Shown in pieces: positions 49,080 through 61,194 of a stretch of 64,000 bases of DNA (position 1 is the stretch's first letter; each line of letters starts with the position of its first letter). The position numbers and the translations under genes were made by a program. The stretch is taken from the NCBI GenBank assembly GCA_949126835.1, contig OX421509.1, forward strand, positions 15,593,624-15,657,623. The letters run 5' to 3'. The DNA comes from Anisus vortex (taxonomy: Eukaryota; Mollusca; Gastropoda; Planorbidae). Under the pieces are notes generated by a model that saw nothing but the letters and a program-made list of their open reading frames with translations, was not told the DNA's origin and made no database searches.

Positions 49080-49560
49080 AAGCTAAATTCTATAAAAGCT
49101 ACAGATACACATTTTATAAACTACAACGAACATAAAGCTATAATAGTTTTTAAAAATATATTTATTATTTACTGAAAACATTTAGGAAAGGAATTAAAAA
49201 TAAATATTGTAATCGGGTTAAAAAGGGAATTTTTTTTTAACTTTAACAAAAAGTTTGGACTATCCCTGGTTTAGAATCTAAAATATAGACTAAGCCTAAT
49301 TATTAGATTTTACTCACTGAAAAAAAAAAGGAAAGCTTTAAGTCCTGAAATTCTTTACAATCTTTAAAAAAACAGTAACATGAATGGAAATTTTAAAAAG
49401 TATTAAAAGATAAAAAAAATTATCAGTGGGGAATCGAACCCAGGTCGCAAGCATGGCAGTCGGATACGCTAACAACTCAACTAGTGAGGACACATACCGG
49501 AATCGAGATCGCAAAATTAAAATATGAGATAATAAGGTCACGTGTCTTTAAATTAACCAA
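49080..49560 (-). mobile_element. tRNA-like SINE-3 copy with AT-rich body
   Basis: The minus strand has GTTAGCGTATCCGACTGCCA and ACCTGGGTTCGATTCCCC, a good box B. The body and tail match 38300-38490 and 33770-34190 (AAGGTCACGTGTCTTTAA, AAACATTTAGGAAAG, ATTGTAATCGGGTTAAAA). Confidence 0.6.
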
Positions 49561-49924
49561 TGGGGATCGGAACCCACACATACATTCTACTTTATATATA
49601 GCCTATAGATAGGTCAGTGGATGTTGCGTGTAGCATACACAACAAAATGTTTTTATAGTAATAAAAACGCCCTTATACGTCAACTGTCTGTCTGTATCTC
49701 TAGCCAGTGGTCTAGTAACATCTTTTTATCTTTTAAAGGGTTAGAAAGGGTTTGAACACAGCTTCAATGGTGGGTCCTTTTCTTCCTTAACTATCTCCTA
49801 AATTAAAACAGAAAGACATAAAAAAACAACAACACCTTAATTATATCCATGGAAAACTGCACTTTATGAATCTTCTTTTTGCTTACAGGCTTCTGGGAAT
49901 GGAACATGTTTCCTGGTTTCGATA

Positions 49925-50030
49925 TAAAAATCAGTGACTTTACGTCATTAAAAACCATAATCCAAATGCAAGACTCGACTCAACGGATACTCATAGACTC
50001 ATAGGACGCAACAGTAAGCTAGAATGATAC
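49925..50030 (+). pseudogene. Decayed LINE-A 3' tail
   Basis: Matches 51120-51170: TTTACGTCATTAAAAACCAT, AATGCAAGACTCGACTC and CATAGGACGCAAC. It is a short relic only. Confidence 0.55.
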
Positions 50031-50779
50031 TCTCTCTATATAATAAAAACTATAACTACGCACACCTAACTGGAAAGTTGTTCGCACAGCAGTCAGTGCG
50101 TTGAAACCTATGTCTGTGTATTGCAGTAAACGTGATGTTAAACTGTATGACGTACAATCTAATTCGCTACAAGGAAAGATTAACCATGTCATAAAATAGA
50201 AAATGCGTGTCTCCAGATTTAAAATGAGACATCTAAACGCACGTGTTTATGTGTTGACCAAATTTCAGGTCAGTTTGATCATGAGCCAATCTTCCTGAGC
50301 CAGTCCAGGCATGAAGGACAGTGAAAATATTTTGGTGGGCCTCCGTGTTAAACACATATAGAGCATGTTGTCCCTATATAAAAATATGTAGGCTCCGTGA
50401 AGCAAAGCAGAAAATTATCATGTTTACATTTTTAACAAACTGTCTCCTATAGATTATATATACAATTAGCATGTACCATACCATTATAAAGCTGTATAAT
50501 CAAATAATTCTAAATCGGCCTATATATTTCCCATTAGTTATTCTGTTATGCTAATACAATTAATAAAGAATTAATAAATAATAAGATATTCCTAGTATTA
50601 AAGCGGAATAAATGAAGAAAAAAAACTATACATATCATGTTCGTTCCTTATCATTTCATTCATCCGAGTTTAGGCAAAAAGTTTTTTTTTCCTTGAACAA
50701 GTTAATGTTTTAGTATGAAGAGTTAAACAATTTATTATCCAAATCCAATGCATCAGTTCATCATTAAATTAATCAATCC

Positions 50780-51188
50780 TGGAGACTTTCTACATTTGAT
50801 AAGTCGAGGACGGTGGTTAAAGAACAAACTAGCGAATATTCCCAATTAACAAGAGTAACACCATTAGTCAAATCATTAAACCTAGAAACACTAGAAGAAA
50901 GAAGGGCAAAGAGTAAAGTAGTAATAATACATAAGGCATTAAACTCTAATTTAGAAATACAACACAATAACAACCTGTTGCAAATCTCAGATAAACATAA
51001 AGATAAAAACACTTTCCTTGTCCCTTATGCGAGAACAAATGCATATAAGGACTCTTTCTTCCCGAGTGGCATTCGGGCATGGAATGGGTTGCCTGAACAA
51101 ACCAGGAAAACCAGTAACTTAACATCATTTAAAACATTAATAAAAATGCAAGACTAGACTCGGACCACGGATAAGCGTAGGACGCAAT

Positions 51189-51190
<2 letters not shown>
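50780..51190 (+). pseudogene. LINE-A reverse transcriptase C-terminus and tail
   Basis: An open frame from about 50813 reads TRVTPLVKSLNLETLEERR, LVPYARTNAYKDSFFPSGIR and WNGLPEQTRKTSNLTSFKTL before a stop, the usual ending of a CR1/Rex-like LINE. The 3' tail ACGGATAAGCGTAGGACGCA, AATAATCTTCT runs into a (TC)n tract. 5'-truncated. Its tail sequence matches the type-A SINE tail. Confidence 0.8.

Positions 51191-51191
<1 letters not shown>

Positions 51192-51241
<50 letters not shown>
51192..51241. repeat. (TC)n microsatellite
   Basis: Uninterrupted TC dinucleotides that directly extend the LINE-A tail (ATCTTCTCTCTC). Confidence 0.97.
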
Positions 51242-51245
<4 letters not shown>

Positions 51246-51246
<1 letters not shown>

Positions 51247-51685
51247 ATAGGGCCCTAAACTATTGTCCACCGACAGGGCCCTAAACTATTGTTCACTGAT
51301 AGGGCCCTAAACTATTGTTCACTGATAGGGCCCTAAACTATTGTCCACTGATAGGGCCTTAAACTATTTCCACTGATAGGGCCTTAAACTATTGTCCGTT
51401 CATAGGGCCGTAAACTATTGTCCACTGAAAGGGCCCCAAACTATTGTCCACTGATAGGGTCCTAAACTATTGTCTACTTATAGGGCCCTAAACTATTGTC
51501 CACTGATAGGGCCCTAAACTATTGTCCACTGATAGGGCCCTAAACTATTGTTCACTGATTGGGTCCTAAACTATTGTCCACTGATAGGTCCCTAAACTAT
51601 TGTTCACTGATTGGGTCCTAAACTATTGTCCACTGATAGGGCCCTAAACAATTGTACGCTGAAAGGGCCCTAAACTTTTGTCCGA
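51246..51685. repeat. 26-bp satellite, about 17 copies
   Basis: Unit TAGGGCCCTAAACTATTGTC plus CACTGA. Each unit centres on the palindrome GGGCCC. The array follows the (TC)n tract directly. No spacers, no coding frame. Confidence 0.95.
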
Positions 51686-52078
51686 GACACTGACTTTGAC
51701 TATTTTCAAACAGGATAAGTTGTGGATCCCGCTTTTAATAGATCCTTCAATTGTCTTTGACTCTCTAAGCTCAACCTACAGGCAGATGTAATGTTCTTGT
51801 CTTTTCGCGAAATGTGGGTTTGCTTAAACATGTCGAAATACGACAGAATAAATAGCATACACAGAAACCGACGTTTCTTTCTTCTTTAATTGAACCGTGA
51901 TAATTTCGTGTTTGAATATAAAACAATTATAGTATATTCATTAAAGGTTATGTGTCATAAAGTGTAATTTTGTAAGTTCAAACACTTTTTAAAAATTCTA
52001 ATTATACAACTAATATTTTTTAATGTGATTCAGCCTATTAGAATTACAGATTGTGTGTCGATATTTTGATATATTGAA

Positions 52079-52346
52079 GCCGGCTGGCCTAGCGGTTAGC
52101 TCACCAGACTGTCAACCAAAAAACCAATTGACACGTCGCGGGTTCGAGCCCCGCCACCGGCAGATCCCTGTCGCCCTACAGGAGTTTTGGGACTAGATGA
52201 CGTTAATATTGAGTTGTTATCACATGCGCTTAACCGGCAGCAGTGAAACCTCTCACAGATTAATAGTCTTCTAGAGCGCACTGAGCATGCTAAAATAGCA
52301 TGGATAGAAGCGCTATATAAATTACCATTACCATTACCATTTCCAT
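52079..52346 (+). mobile_element. SINE-1, tail type B, full-length
   Basis: The best-preserved copy. Box A GGCCTAGCGGTTAGC and box B GGTTCGAGCCC are near consensus for RNA polymerase III. The body is followed by GAGCGCACTGAGCATGC, GCATGGATAGAAGCGCTATA and an ATTACC-repeat end. It is not a tRNA gene, because the head continues into the repeat body and recurs in the window. Confidence 0.92.
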
Positions 52347-52399
52347 TAAAACACCTTGGTGTTCTGCTGAACAATGGCAATCTATTACATACTCAAACA

Positions 52400-52600
52400 T
52401 CGGGATGAAGACACTGATTTTTATTCCATGTGTAAGATCAAATGCATCAAGTCGTCAATTATTTTTGCTGACTAGCACCCAGGCATGGAATGGGTTGCTT
52501 GAACAAACCGGGAAAACCATTAACTTAATATCATTTGAAACACCAATTAAAATGAAAAACTAGACTTAAACAGAGAAACTAGGGCGCAATGGTCTTTTAC
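52400..52600 (+). pseudogene. Decayed LINE-A 3' fragment
   Basis: Residual similarity to 51040-51190: AGGCATGGAATGGGTTGC, GGAAAACCATTAACTTAATA and GGGCGCAATGGTCTTTTA. It directly follows the SINE at 52079. No frame survives. Confidence 0.65.
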
Positions 52601-52852
52601 AGTATATAGAAATATAGTCTGTATTATATAAAAGAGTCTATAAGATTAGGTAATTTAAAAAGTAGGCTAACTTACTCATTAATTAGTAGTGTATTTAATG
52701 CAGACAGCGGAAGAGAATAACGCCACTAACACAAGTAGGAAGCAGGTATTGAAGGAAAATGACAAGAATGCCGGTTTGCTATCAGTCATTGCTTGACGTG
52801 TGATTGTCGGTCTAGTAAACCTTTGTTGACAATGCTGTGTGTTTATGATGAT

Positions 52853-53010
52853 CTATCTATCTATCTGATCCTAGTCTAGTCTCTTTCTATATACTATTCT
52901 ATTCTATCTAGACTACTTAACATATCTATCTATCTATCTCTCTATCTATCTATCTGTCTATCTATCTATCAATGTATCTATCTATGTATGTATCTATCTA
53001 TCTAATCATA
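52853..53010. repeat. (ATCT)n microsatellite region
   Basis: Interrupted ATCT tetranucleotides, with short spacers that share the CTATTCTA motif. Confidence 0.9.
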
Positions 53011-53127
53011 ATATATCCCATTCATAATTATTTAATCTTAGCCAACAATATTCTACTCTATTCAATCCAACCCATTCTATTCCTATATTTATCTATTTAT
53101 ACATTTTGTACTACAAAATATTAAAAG

Positions 53128-53225
53128 AGAAGAGAGGGAGACCAACGGGAGAGAGAGAGAAGACGAGAGAAAGAGAAAGAAAAAAAGGGGGAGAGGAAGA
53201 CAACTAGAGAGACAGACACAGAGAA
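53128..53225. repeat. Purine (GA-rich) tract
   Basis: Nearly 100 bases of A and G with few interruptions, about 1 kb upstream of the LPMO-like start codon. Confidence 0.85.
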
Positions 53226-54196
53226 AGGTTGTCACTGCATCGCGCCTCAGTGACTTCACCTGTCAATTTTTACCTTCCTCAGAGGATCTTATAGATTTTA
53301 TTTGTCCCGCCGTTAAAAAAAAAGCCCATTAATGTTTATGTGCTGGCTCTAAGCGAAAAATCTAAAAATAGGATATGATGTCTTTTTTGTGTGTGACGAG
53401 ATGAAACATGAACACGCGCGCTGGTACAAAAACAATGACGCTTCACGAAACTAATCATTTATCGAGGAACCTTTTATTTGAAAGGCAGTCGGTGTCTCCG
53501 ATATTTCGTTTCAGTAAATTTAAATCAAATTTCTTACATTTGTTCAGCAGTTTATAGTATTCTAAACCAAATCTGTTCAGATCGTAACAAAATTCTTAAT
53601 TTTAATAACAAGTTTTAAACTGATTTGAGTCTGTCTTTTATCTTTTTATAAAAAAATTGATGAAGTCTTGTACAGTCTAAAAACAATAAATAAATGATAT
53701 ACAATTTGATTGGAGCAGATGGATATGGATTGTTAACTGTTTTTGGATACACAACTTTCCTGGAAATACGAGAATTAAAACGAAGCTATAAAAAGAACGA
53801 CTCGTACTGTCTCCTGTGTATTATTGTCATTTTAAGCACTATTTCTTGCGATTATTTTATTGCATATGTTCAAGGTGGATAGTTTTAATGCACTGACATC
53901 TATAAGAATAATACAACGCTGACATTTTTTTAGTTATTCTTCTTAGAGTGTTTCTTTTTCCAGAAAGTTGTTTAGAGAGAATATGTTTGTTGTTTTTATC
54001 TGTGTGGAGAAAAGTTTTAAAGAAAGATTATCTGTTGGGTGAACAATAGTCCTGCCAGTTAAGGTTTAAAGGTCAAGAGTTGAGTATTCCACTGAAAGAA
54101 ACTTCAGTTTTCTTAGATTTACTGTCTGGTCCCAAATATATTATACAAACAAGTTGGACACCGAGTCCCGTTGTCCTGAACTCTTATCAACAAAAT

Positions 54197-54406
54197 ATGA
54201 GGGCATGCTTTCCCCGCTATGACGCGTCGTCCTGGAGCCGCTCAGGTGTGCTGACCCTGTTTCTCTCCTTCATCCTGCTTGTCAGAGGCGTCCTGTCAAG
54301 GGCCAGATTGATTGAGCCCCCTATGAGGTCAAGCTACTGGAGAGAAGGAGTGCCAGACGCATCTGTCAATATCAACGACGAGCAACTGAACTGTGGCGGA
54401 TTTGAG
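54197..54406 (+). CDS. AA15 LPMO-like secreted protein, exon 1
   Basis: This is the first coding exon (70 residues) of a secreted protein of the AA15 family, copper enzymes that oxidatively cleave chitin or cellulose. The ATG at 54197 is the first in-frame one, with A at -3. Residues 1-34 form a signal peptide with hydrophobic core VLTLFLSFILLV. The mature part starts RARLIEPPMRSSYWREG and continues through INDEQLNCGGFE, the typical AA15 N-terminal pattern (family: H-x-R-L-x-E-P-P-x-R-x-x-x-W, then CGGF). The exon ends in phase 0 at donor GTGAGT (54407). The residue expected to be the N-terminal copper-binding histidine is Arg35, so ordinary LPMO catalysis is doubtful. A TATAAAAAG motif at 53787 might be the core promoter, but it is about 400 bases upstream and unproven. 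Family assignment is firm; activity is not. Confidence 0.85.
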
Positions 54407-54572
54407 GTGAGTTCAAAGTATTGCCTAGTGCATTTACTGACCAATTGTAAATTTCTTTACAATAATTACAAAAAGTGCTTAATAAGGAAGTTTTCTTAGA
54501 TTAAAGTTATTACGTTTCATTTGTATTTGGTAATACTTTAGTGTACTTGGTTCTAGAAAAGTGTGGCTCTAA

Positions 54573-54651
54573 AACACACACACACAGACACAAATACACA
54601 CACAGACATGTACACACCCACACACACACACACACACACATATATATTTAT
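54573..54651. repeat. (CA)n microsatellite in LPMO intron 1
   Basis: CACA tracts with GACA interruptions ending in TATATATT. Confidence 0.9.
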
Positions 54652-55260
54652 TCGATATTATTTATACTTTTGTAGTAAGCAAAATTATTTTTGGCCCAGC
54701 TGTAAGTACAACATAAAAAATTGGAAAGAGCTAGATCTATAGAATAGTTAAAGTATACAATTTAATTGACAAACTAAAATTTAAATCAAAAGTCTCGAGT
54801 CCATAGAGCTGAAAAATGATGTCATATGTTACATGATGTACACATTGGATTAGGCGGTATATAGTTGGAGGGCACGCTGATTTCTTTGCTTATTAAGTTA
54901 GACATTAAAGTTTGTGGCCAGTTGGTTAGAAATGTGTAGGTTTAAATAGAAAGAAAAATCGACATTGAGAATATTACCAGCACAATAATTAACAGTTGTA
55001 TGTCTGATGAGGATTTGCCTTAGTTTGATCTACACAGTCATCTTAGAATTTTAAGAGACCTTGATTTCTTATTACTTTTTCTTGTTTGATTCAATTAAAA
55101 ACATCGAATCACGGAACCCCTTAATTTACACACTCTGTCCTCAAATGGACACATTACTTTTAGGTCGATTTAGTCACAAAGGGTCAATGCCGGTCTTGAT
55201 GACACTACTGCTTACATCTTCTGTCACTAACATATGTTTCTCCCAACTCTTATCTTCCAG

Positions 55261-55499
55261 TACATGTGGGGACAAGCCAATGGGAAGTGTGGTGCGTGTG
55301 GTGATATGTTTTCTGGTATAATAGAGAACGAGTACCCCGGGAAATATTCACACGTTTCGCCACAGAGAGTCTACCGCTCCGGGAAGGAAATCAACGTTAC
55401 GGTGTACACCTCTGCCAACATGCTGGGATATTTTGTCTTCCGACTTTGTCCTTTCCGGGACGGGCCAAATATGTCTGACCTCGATCAGTGCTTCCAAAG
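55261..55499 (+). CDS. AA15 LPMO-like protein, exon 2
   Basis: Exon 2 encodes residues 71-149 plus two bases. It lies between acceptor TCTTCCAG (ends 55260) and donor GTAATC (55500). The joined frame reads CGGFE-YMWGQANGKCGACGD, which matches the AA15 core (W/Q-x-x-x-GKCG-x-CGD). It continues through KYSHVSPQRVYRSGKEINVT and SANMLGYFVFRLCPF. In catalytic AA15 proteins, as I recall the family, the motif before GYFxF is T-A-x-H; here that histidine is Met124. Cysteines of CGxCGD, RLCP and DQCF are kept, so the disulphide-bonded fold is probably intact. N-glycosylation sequons NVT and NMS are present, as expected for a secreted protein. Intron 1 is 854 bp. Confidence 0.87.
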
Positions 55500-55842
55500 G
55501 TAATCTTTTACTCCACAATCGATCATATATATCTGTCTGTCTGTCCATCTATCTTGTTCTATCTATCTATCTTGCGCTCTCTCTTCTCTCTTTCTCTCTC
55601 TCTCTCACACACACAGCGTCCACACGGGTGACGTTTGACTTTTTGAATTTTTTTTTACTATCAAGCTGAACAAGCGGAAACGATAGTCCAACCCTTGAAG
55701 AATATAGATCTATACACTACAACTTTGATCAAAAAATTCAAGTATATATACTTACATTAACTATTTTATTATAGTTTCTAAAATACTAAACGTATAGTTG
55801 TTGTTGTTGTTGGCTTCCATTTGTCTCGAGAGACGACGGAGT

Positions 55843-56250
55843 TTATTGTGCCCTTGGGGAATGTGCGCTCCTGGCCTTGCAGCTTCTGCTATGGCTGTGC
55901 AAGCCCACATGCGAGTGACAGTCCCTATTGCACGTCCGGCACAGGAAGGCAGAACTGGTCATGGGCTGGTCTCTTCTTCCCCTCCTTTTGGTGCGCTTCT
56001 CATCGGCGAGCCGTTGCAGGTTTCTCTCTCCAGCTTCCAGCCCGGAGGCCAGCGCATGTCTCCAGCTGGACCTGTCCTTGGCTAGTGCCTCCCAGCTGTT
56101 TGTGTCAATGGCAATGGCTTTCATGTCTCCCTTGCAGACATCCTTATATCGGAGGTGGGGCCGGCCCGCAGTCCTCTTTCCTCTGGCCAGTTCCGAGTAA
56201 AGGATATCTTTGGGTATTCGGCCATCCTCCATCCGACATACATGCCCTAG
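55843..56250 (-). pseudogene. LINE 3' end fragment in LPMO intron 2
   Basis: The minus frame is open and reads MEDGRIPKDILYSELARGKR, GRPHLRYKDVCKGDMKAIAI, SWEALAKDRSSWRHAL and CRTCNRDCHSHVGLHSHSR, the well-known C-terminal stretch of an animal LINE family with a C2H2-like finger. It ends just beyond the finger. Only the 3' part is present, opposite in strand to the host gene. Confidence 0.83.
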
Positions 56251-56476
56251 CCATCTGAGCCGGCGTATAGTATAGTATAGTATAGTATAGAAAACTTAAA
56301 AACATAAGTATTGGCTAGTTCATATATCTACGGAATCCTATTGTATGCCATGACCACAGACACTGGTGAAAGTTGCAATACTAGCCCGTCTATAAAGCAC
56401 ACCTAATAGAGTATTGCTTGTTGGACCTAGTCTTCAAATATGACAGAAAGTTTAGATTTTCATTATGGCCTAAGAC

Positions 56477-56767
56477 CAGTGATTCACAGCTTTTTCTCCC
56501 GGACCTCTTGTACACGCCTTCCGCCATAATTTTCTGTACCCCACCCCTAAAAGTGTATTTAAAATATATGATAAATGCAACTTAAATACATTTTTTCAAC
56601 ACATTAACACCTCTAGGCTTTTTTTTAGGATTCGTTTAAAAAACCCCACTTGTAATTGAACTATTACCGGCATTAAGTTTTATTAAAAGTACAACCATTA
56701 TTGTTGTTTTTCCCCCATTACCCGAGCATTGTTTTGCATACCTGCACCCATAGACTGAGAACCATTG
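56477..56767. mobile_element. Possible hAT MITE (CAGTGATTC ends)
   Basis: Ends CAGTGATTCACAGCT and AGACTGAGAACCATTG are weak inverted repeats of a common hAT type. No target duplication is visible. Lies in LPMO intron 2. Confidence 0.4.
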
Positions 56768-57189
56768 TCCCTAGATACTACAGTATGATGACGCACAGCT
56801 TGTGGATTTTTTCATTTAAGAATTCCCAATATAGAAAAAAAAAATAATGTATAAATTAAGCGCCTTTTCAATGAAAAAAATCGTATGGGAACTCCAAGTC
56901 TTTCTCGTTTAAGGTTAATTACTGTACAAGGCTACGCATTTTCCATTGTACGGGTTAACCCCTTTTGAGTGTTTAGGTTCACTTAGTGCGGTATTTAAGA
57001 ATTGACATGTACTGCACTTTGATGCACGTTCACAACTTTGATCATTCTTAGCCACATCACGGCTTACGCTTTGCCCCGAGCAAATGTTGGAAGACCTCAA
57101 AATAATACTTTAAGTATGAGGTCACGTCGAAATGATTTGTCAAACTGACCAGGACCCCGTTGGCACACTTTCAATGATTTTTTCTGAAA

Positions 57190-57960
57190 ACCAAATCGGT
57201 TGAATTAGTAGACTACAGCCACATTGTTGGAATTATAGCATAGCCACAGTGATTGACTTCGTAGACCACAGCCACATTGGTAGAATTATAACATAGCCAC
57301 ATTGATTGATTTAGTAGACCACAACCACATTGGTGGAATTATAACATAGCCACATTGATTGATTTAATAGACCACAACCACATTGGTGGAATTATAACAT
57401 AGCCACATTGATTGATTTAGTAGACCACAGTCATATTGGTGGAATTATAATATAGCCACATTGATTGATTTAGTAGACCACAGCCACATTGGTGGAATTA
57501 TAACATAGCCACATTGATTGATTTAGTAGACCACAGCCATATTGGTGGAATTATAACATAGCCACATTGATTGATTTCGTAGACCACAGCCACATTGGTG
57601 GAATTATAGCATAGCCACATTGATTGATTTCGTAGACCACAGCCACATTGGTGGAATTATAACATAGCCACATTGATTGATTTAGTAGACCACAGCCACA
57701 TTGGTGGAATTATAACATAGCCACATTGATTGATTTAGTAGACCACAGCCATATTGGTGGAATTATACCATAACAACATTGATTGATTTATACCATAACA
57801 ACAATGAGGGATTTATACCATAACAACATTGAGGGATTTATACCATAACAACATTGATTGATTTTTACCATAACAACATTGAGGGATTTTTACCAAATTT
57901 ACATTTATTGATTTACACCACAGCCACATTGATTGACTTTTATATCATAGCCACATTAAA
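57190..57960. repeat. 53-bp dimeric satellite in LPMO intron 2
   Basis: About 11 copies of a 53-bp unit: CCACATTGATTGATTTAGTA, GACCACAG, CCACATTGGTGGAATTATAA, CATAG. The two halves are themselves similar (CCACATTG start). From about 57770 the array continues as ~26-bp monomers (ATTTATACCATAACAACATT). Confidence 0.93.
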
Positions 57961-59363
57961 TTATTTTTACCAACATTTCAATGTGTTTAACCTCCCATGT
58001 GTCTATTATGTTACATTAAATTAAATCCAACTAGCCTGCTAGACAGTTGTTATGTGTTGCGAAATAAAAATAGATTTGGTCTTTCCGCAGGTACATCTGA
58101 CCTTGTATTCTAATAGGTCATTTCCTCTATATGTATGTACATACTGTATCAGTGCAATTACACAAGGGATACTTCCTACTGTGGCAAATCTCAGTATTCC
58201 AAGATTCCATCTTAATGTTTAATTGCTACGTCATGTCTATGTTTTCTTTTTTGTCTTTCCTTATTTTCCCATCCTCTTTCTTTCATTACAACTTTCATTC
58301 TTTCTCGTCTTTGTTTCTTTCCTTCGTTCTTTCCAGCTTTTCATTTTTTTTCCTATCCATCTATTCGTCCGTCTTTCCTTTAAAAAAAAATTCTTTCTGT
58401 TTTCTGTCATTCTTTTCATTATGTCCCCCTTATAATTATAAGCAGATTGATAAATTAATTATCAGAACTCCTTCAATAAATTCACGTCAACTTTATTCTC
58501 TTTACCAAGTCGGTTATTTCAATGTCTAAAAAGGTCTACAAATAAAACATCGCATCCATCAAATCAACGCTAATAGCATATATAAAAACTATTAATAGCG
58601 ACGCAGTTGTTAATTGAAAAAAAAATGCTACAACTAGTCTGGACCATTCCTCATTATCTACAATACATTAAGCAACAATACAAAAATGTGAAAGAGACGA
58701 ACCAAGACATGTTTATAATTAACTGTCTTTAAAAATAACCAATCCGTAGAGTGGAAATGTAAATTTTCCGAACAGGCTATGTAAAAAAAAGAAACAAAAC
58801 AACAACAATAAAATTAAACAATTAGCTCGACTTCCTTGTACGGAAAGTATCAGAAAGTCTACCTAGGTCAAAGGTCATAGTTAACTTTTTCCTTTTTTCG
58901 CGATTCATTAACTTGAATATACCAATAAATAAAGTTGGCAACACACTTTCTGTTAAGGATAGAGTGTCAACTCTAAGGAATACGCCTAACAAAAAAAACA
59001 AAAAATATAAATCTGTAGGAGGGAAAGAGGGAGGAGTTGGCGGTGACTGGACAAATTTGGTAGAAGAAGGTAAAGAAGCATGGTTATGAGGTATTACAGG
59101 GGTGTAACCAGTAAGTAAAGATACTAAGTGCAGTAGAAATAAAATGGTTACATTATACGTCCTGAATTTTGATATCATTGTTTCGGAATATCGATACATA
59201 GATTTCTAAAACATGAGGTGACCTACCAGTCAATATCATAACACATACTTCACAAATTTGTTTCTGTTTTTTTTACTTGCCTTTCATCGTTCTTCTTTCT
59301 TTTCGACTCTCTCTTCCCTTTCGTCGGTTTATTTTCTTTCCGTCCTTCCGTTTCTCTTACTCT

Positions 59364-60826
59364 GGGGTCGTCCATTAATAATGTCAACAAAATAGAAAGG
59401 GGGGGGGGTAAAAAAAAAGTTGGCGTCAACCGTGTTACTTTTATACTAAGTTTAAAAAATTGGAAATAAGTCGTGCGTTTGTTTGACACACGTTAGTCAA
59501 CAACCCACTATTTAATAATCAATTAAGCTCATTGTACTAAATTGCACAAAGAAACCTGGATCTCTTCGAATGGCTGCACCAAAAACCAGATTGACTTTAT
59601 CTCTAGAAAATGGAGACGATCCTTACAGGACACAAAATTTAAAAGAGGGACAGATGTAGTGATGGGAACCCTCAAAGTCAAGCTTCGAGCCTATAGGGAC
59701 ACAGCAAATGAATCCCGCATAAAGTTTAACACCTAGCGGTTGAAAGAGAAAAACTGTAAAACACCTGCTCAATTGCCCTAAACAACAGATTTGAAGCTCT
59801 TATCCTAGTGACTGAGGAAACACCCATAGAGGAACACTGGAGCGGTTTAAGAGACACACTGACTGACACATGCCAAGAAGTGCTGGGCAAAATCCAAGGA
59901 ATGGCTCTCTGGTGAAACGCGGCAGTTGATTAGAAGCAGAAGAGAAATAAAGCACACACACAAAAATGAGAATGAAGAGGCAAAGGAAGTCCCCCAAGAT
60001 CAGTTTTACCAAACAAATAATGAAATAAAGAAAAGTGTTAGGAAAGACAAAAGACTCTTCTAGAAAGAAAAGAGCTTGCAACAGAGGCCGAAATAGAAGG
60101 AGAAAACAAGGGACCTCCGCACTCTATACAAGGTCACCAGGACACTTTGATTAAATAGATTTTTTTTCAAAATTTCAAAGTTCAAAATATTGTATGTGTT
60201 AAAAATGTAGGCTATATCCCCAATTATCCTTGGAGTAGCCAGGATTGCAAGGTGTGGCGTGCAAAAAGTGCGAGGTAGGAGACTAAGGAGAAGTAGTGGG
60301 GCAGGGAAGGCTGTATAACGTGAGGGGAGGGGGCATTAGTGTAAAAGAGATTAGAGAACATACGATGGAAATAGAAGGCTAATTCTTAACTGGTGCCCAA
60401 TTATTCTCCCTAAACTATTGAAGAACTTTATCAACAATATCGTATCTAGAGTAAAACGTACAATTTGATTCACTGAATATTTCTATGATAATAAAAGAAA
60501 TATTGCCAAAACCCTCGGACTGAAGGCACCTTGTTACACCTACACTTATGACAGTTATAGGCCTACTAAGTTTTAGTCAATTTGAAATCTGATAAACAAG
60601 TTTTAAAATGTTATCAAATTAATATCTAAATTCTATTAAAAACATAAAAAAGCCAGCGTATAAAATTAAGCTAGTTAATATGGTGGTGGTGGTTTTGAGG
60701 GGTAAACGATTGTTGACATAATTTTATGGGAGGTCTCTGAAAGTTTGTCAATTGTTGACAAGGAGGAGGAGAATGGGGGAGGTAAAAATTGACAAAAAAT
60801 TGCTGACATAATAAATAGACGTCCCC
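59364..60826. mobile_element. GGGG-TCGTC DNA transposon, 3-bp TSD TCT, in LPMO intron 2
   Basis: The left end GGGGTCGTCCATTAATAATG and the right end AATAGACGTCCCC are inverted relatives. TCT flanks both sides (59361-59363 and 60827-60829). The right half aligns with 11795-12480. A LINE endonuclease fragment (about 59540-60150) lies inside. No transposase was seen. Confidence 0.75.
59540..60150 (+). pseudogene. LINE endonuclease fragment inside the DNA transposon
   Basis: Reads ETWISSNGCTKNQIDFISRK, WRRSLQDTKFKRGTDV, then LKVKLRAYRDTANESRIKF, and further on in other frames toward the reverse transcriptase. This is the end of an apurinic-type endonuclease domain. The SDH motif expected right after RGTDV is missing, so this copy could not cut DNA. 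Confidence 0.75.
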
Positions 60827-61194
60827 TCTCTTTCGTCTCTTTTTAAGTCGGTCTTTATTTTTTTTTGTCTAATCTAACGCCTTTCTCCCTTTCAATCTTT
60901 ACGTCGTAAATTTTCTTTCTTTAAACTAGTCTGTCTTACTGTCTGACGTGGCATTAGATCGTCTGCCTTACTGTCTGACGGGGCATTAGATCGTCTGCCT
61001 TACTGTCTGTCGTAGACAGTGCGGGACTATGGGATCGACATGGGTAGCCCCGCCTTTTATTATCAAGTGTTCAGCGACCGTGGAATCTAAGAGCCCTCCC
61101 GACAAATGGGTTATTAAATAAAATGACATGACAGATGGTCATCGAGTCAACAGTCTATAAACATTCTATAAATAACTTCATTCATTTCAACACT

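Noticed and set aside
52079..52165. Genuine tRNA gene (good box A and box B)
   Set aside because: The same head recurs at least six more times, always fused to a SINE body and tail. The anticodon arm is degenerate.
53694..53882. 62-codon frame upstream of the LPMO-like gene
   Set aside because: No domain, no homologue I recognise, and AT-rich composition. It is likely chance.
54080..54196. Upstream extension of LPMO exon 1
   Set aside because: The extension begins at TTG, not ATG. The first ATG at 54197 gives a proper signal peptide.
58131..58529. 132-codon open frame rich in Phe, Ser and Leu
   Set aside because: It is a translation of a pyrimidine-rich low-complexity tract in LPMO intron 2.
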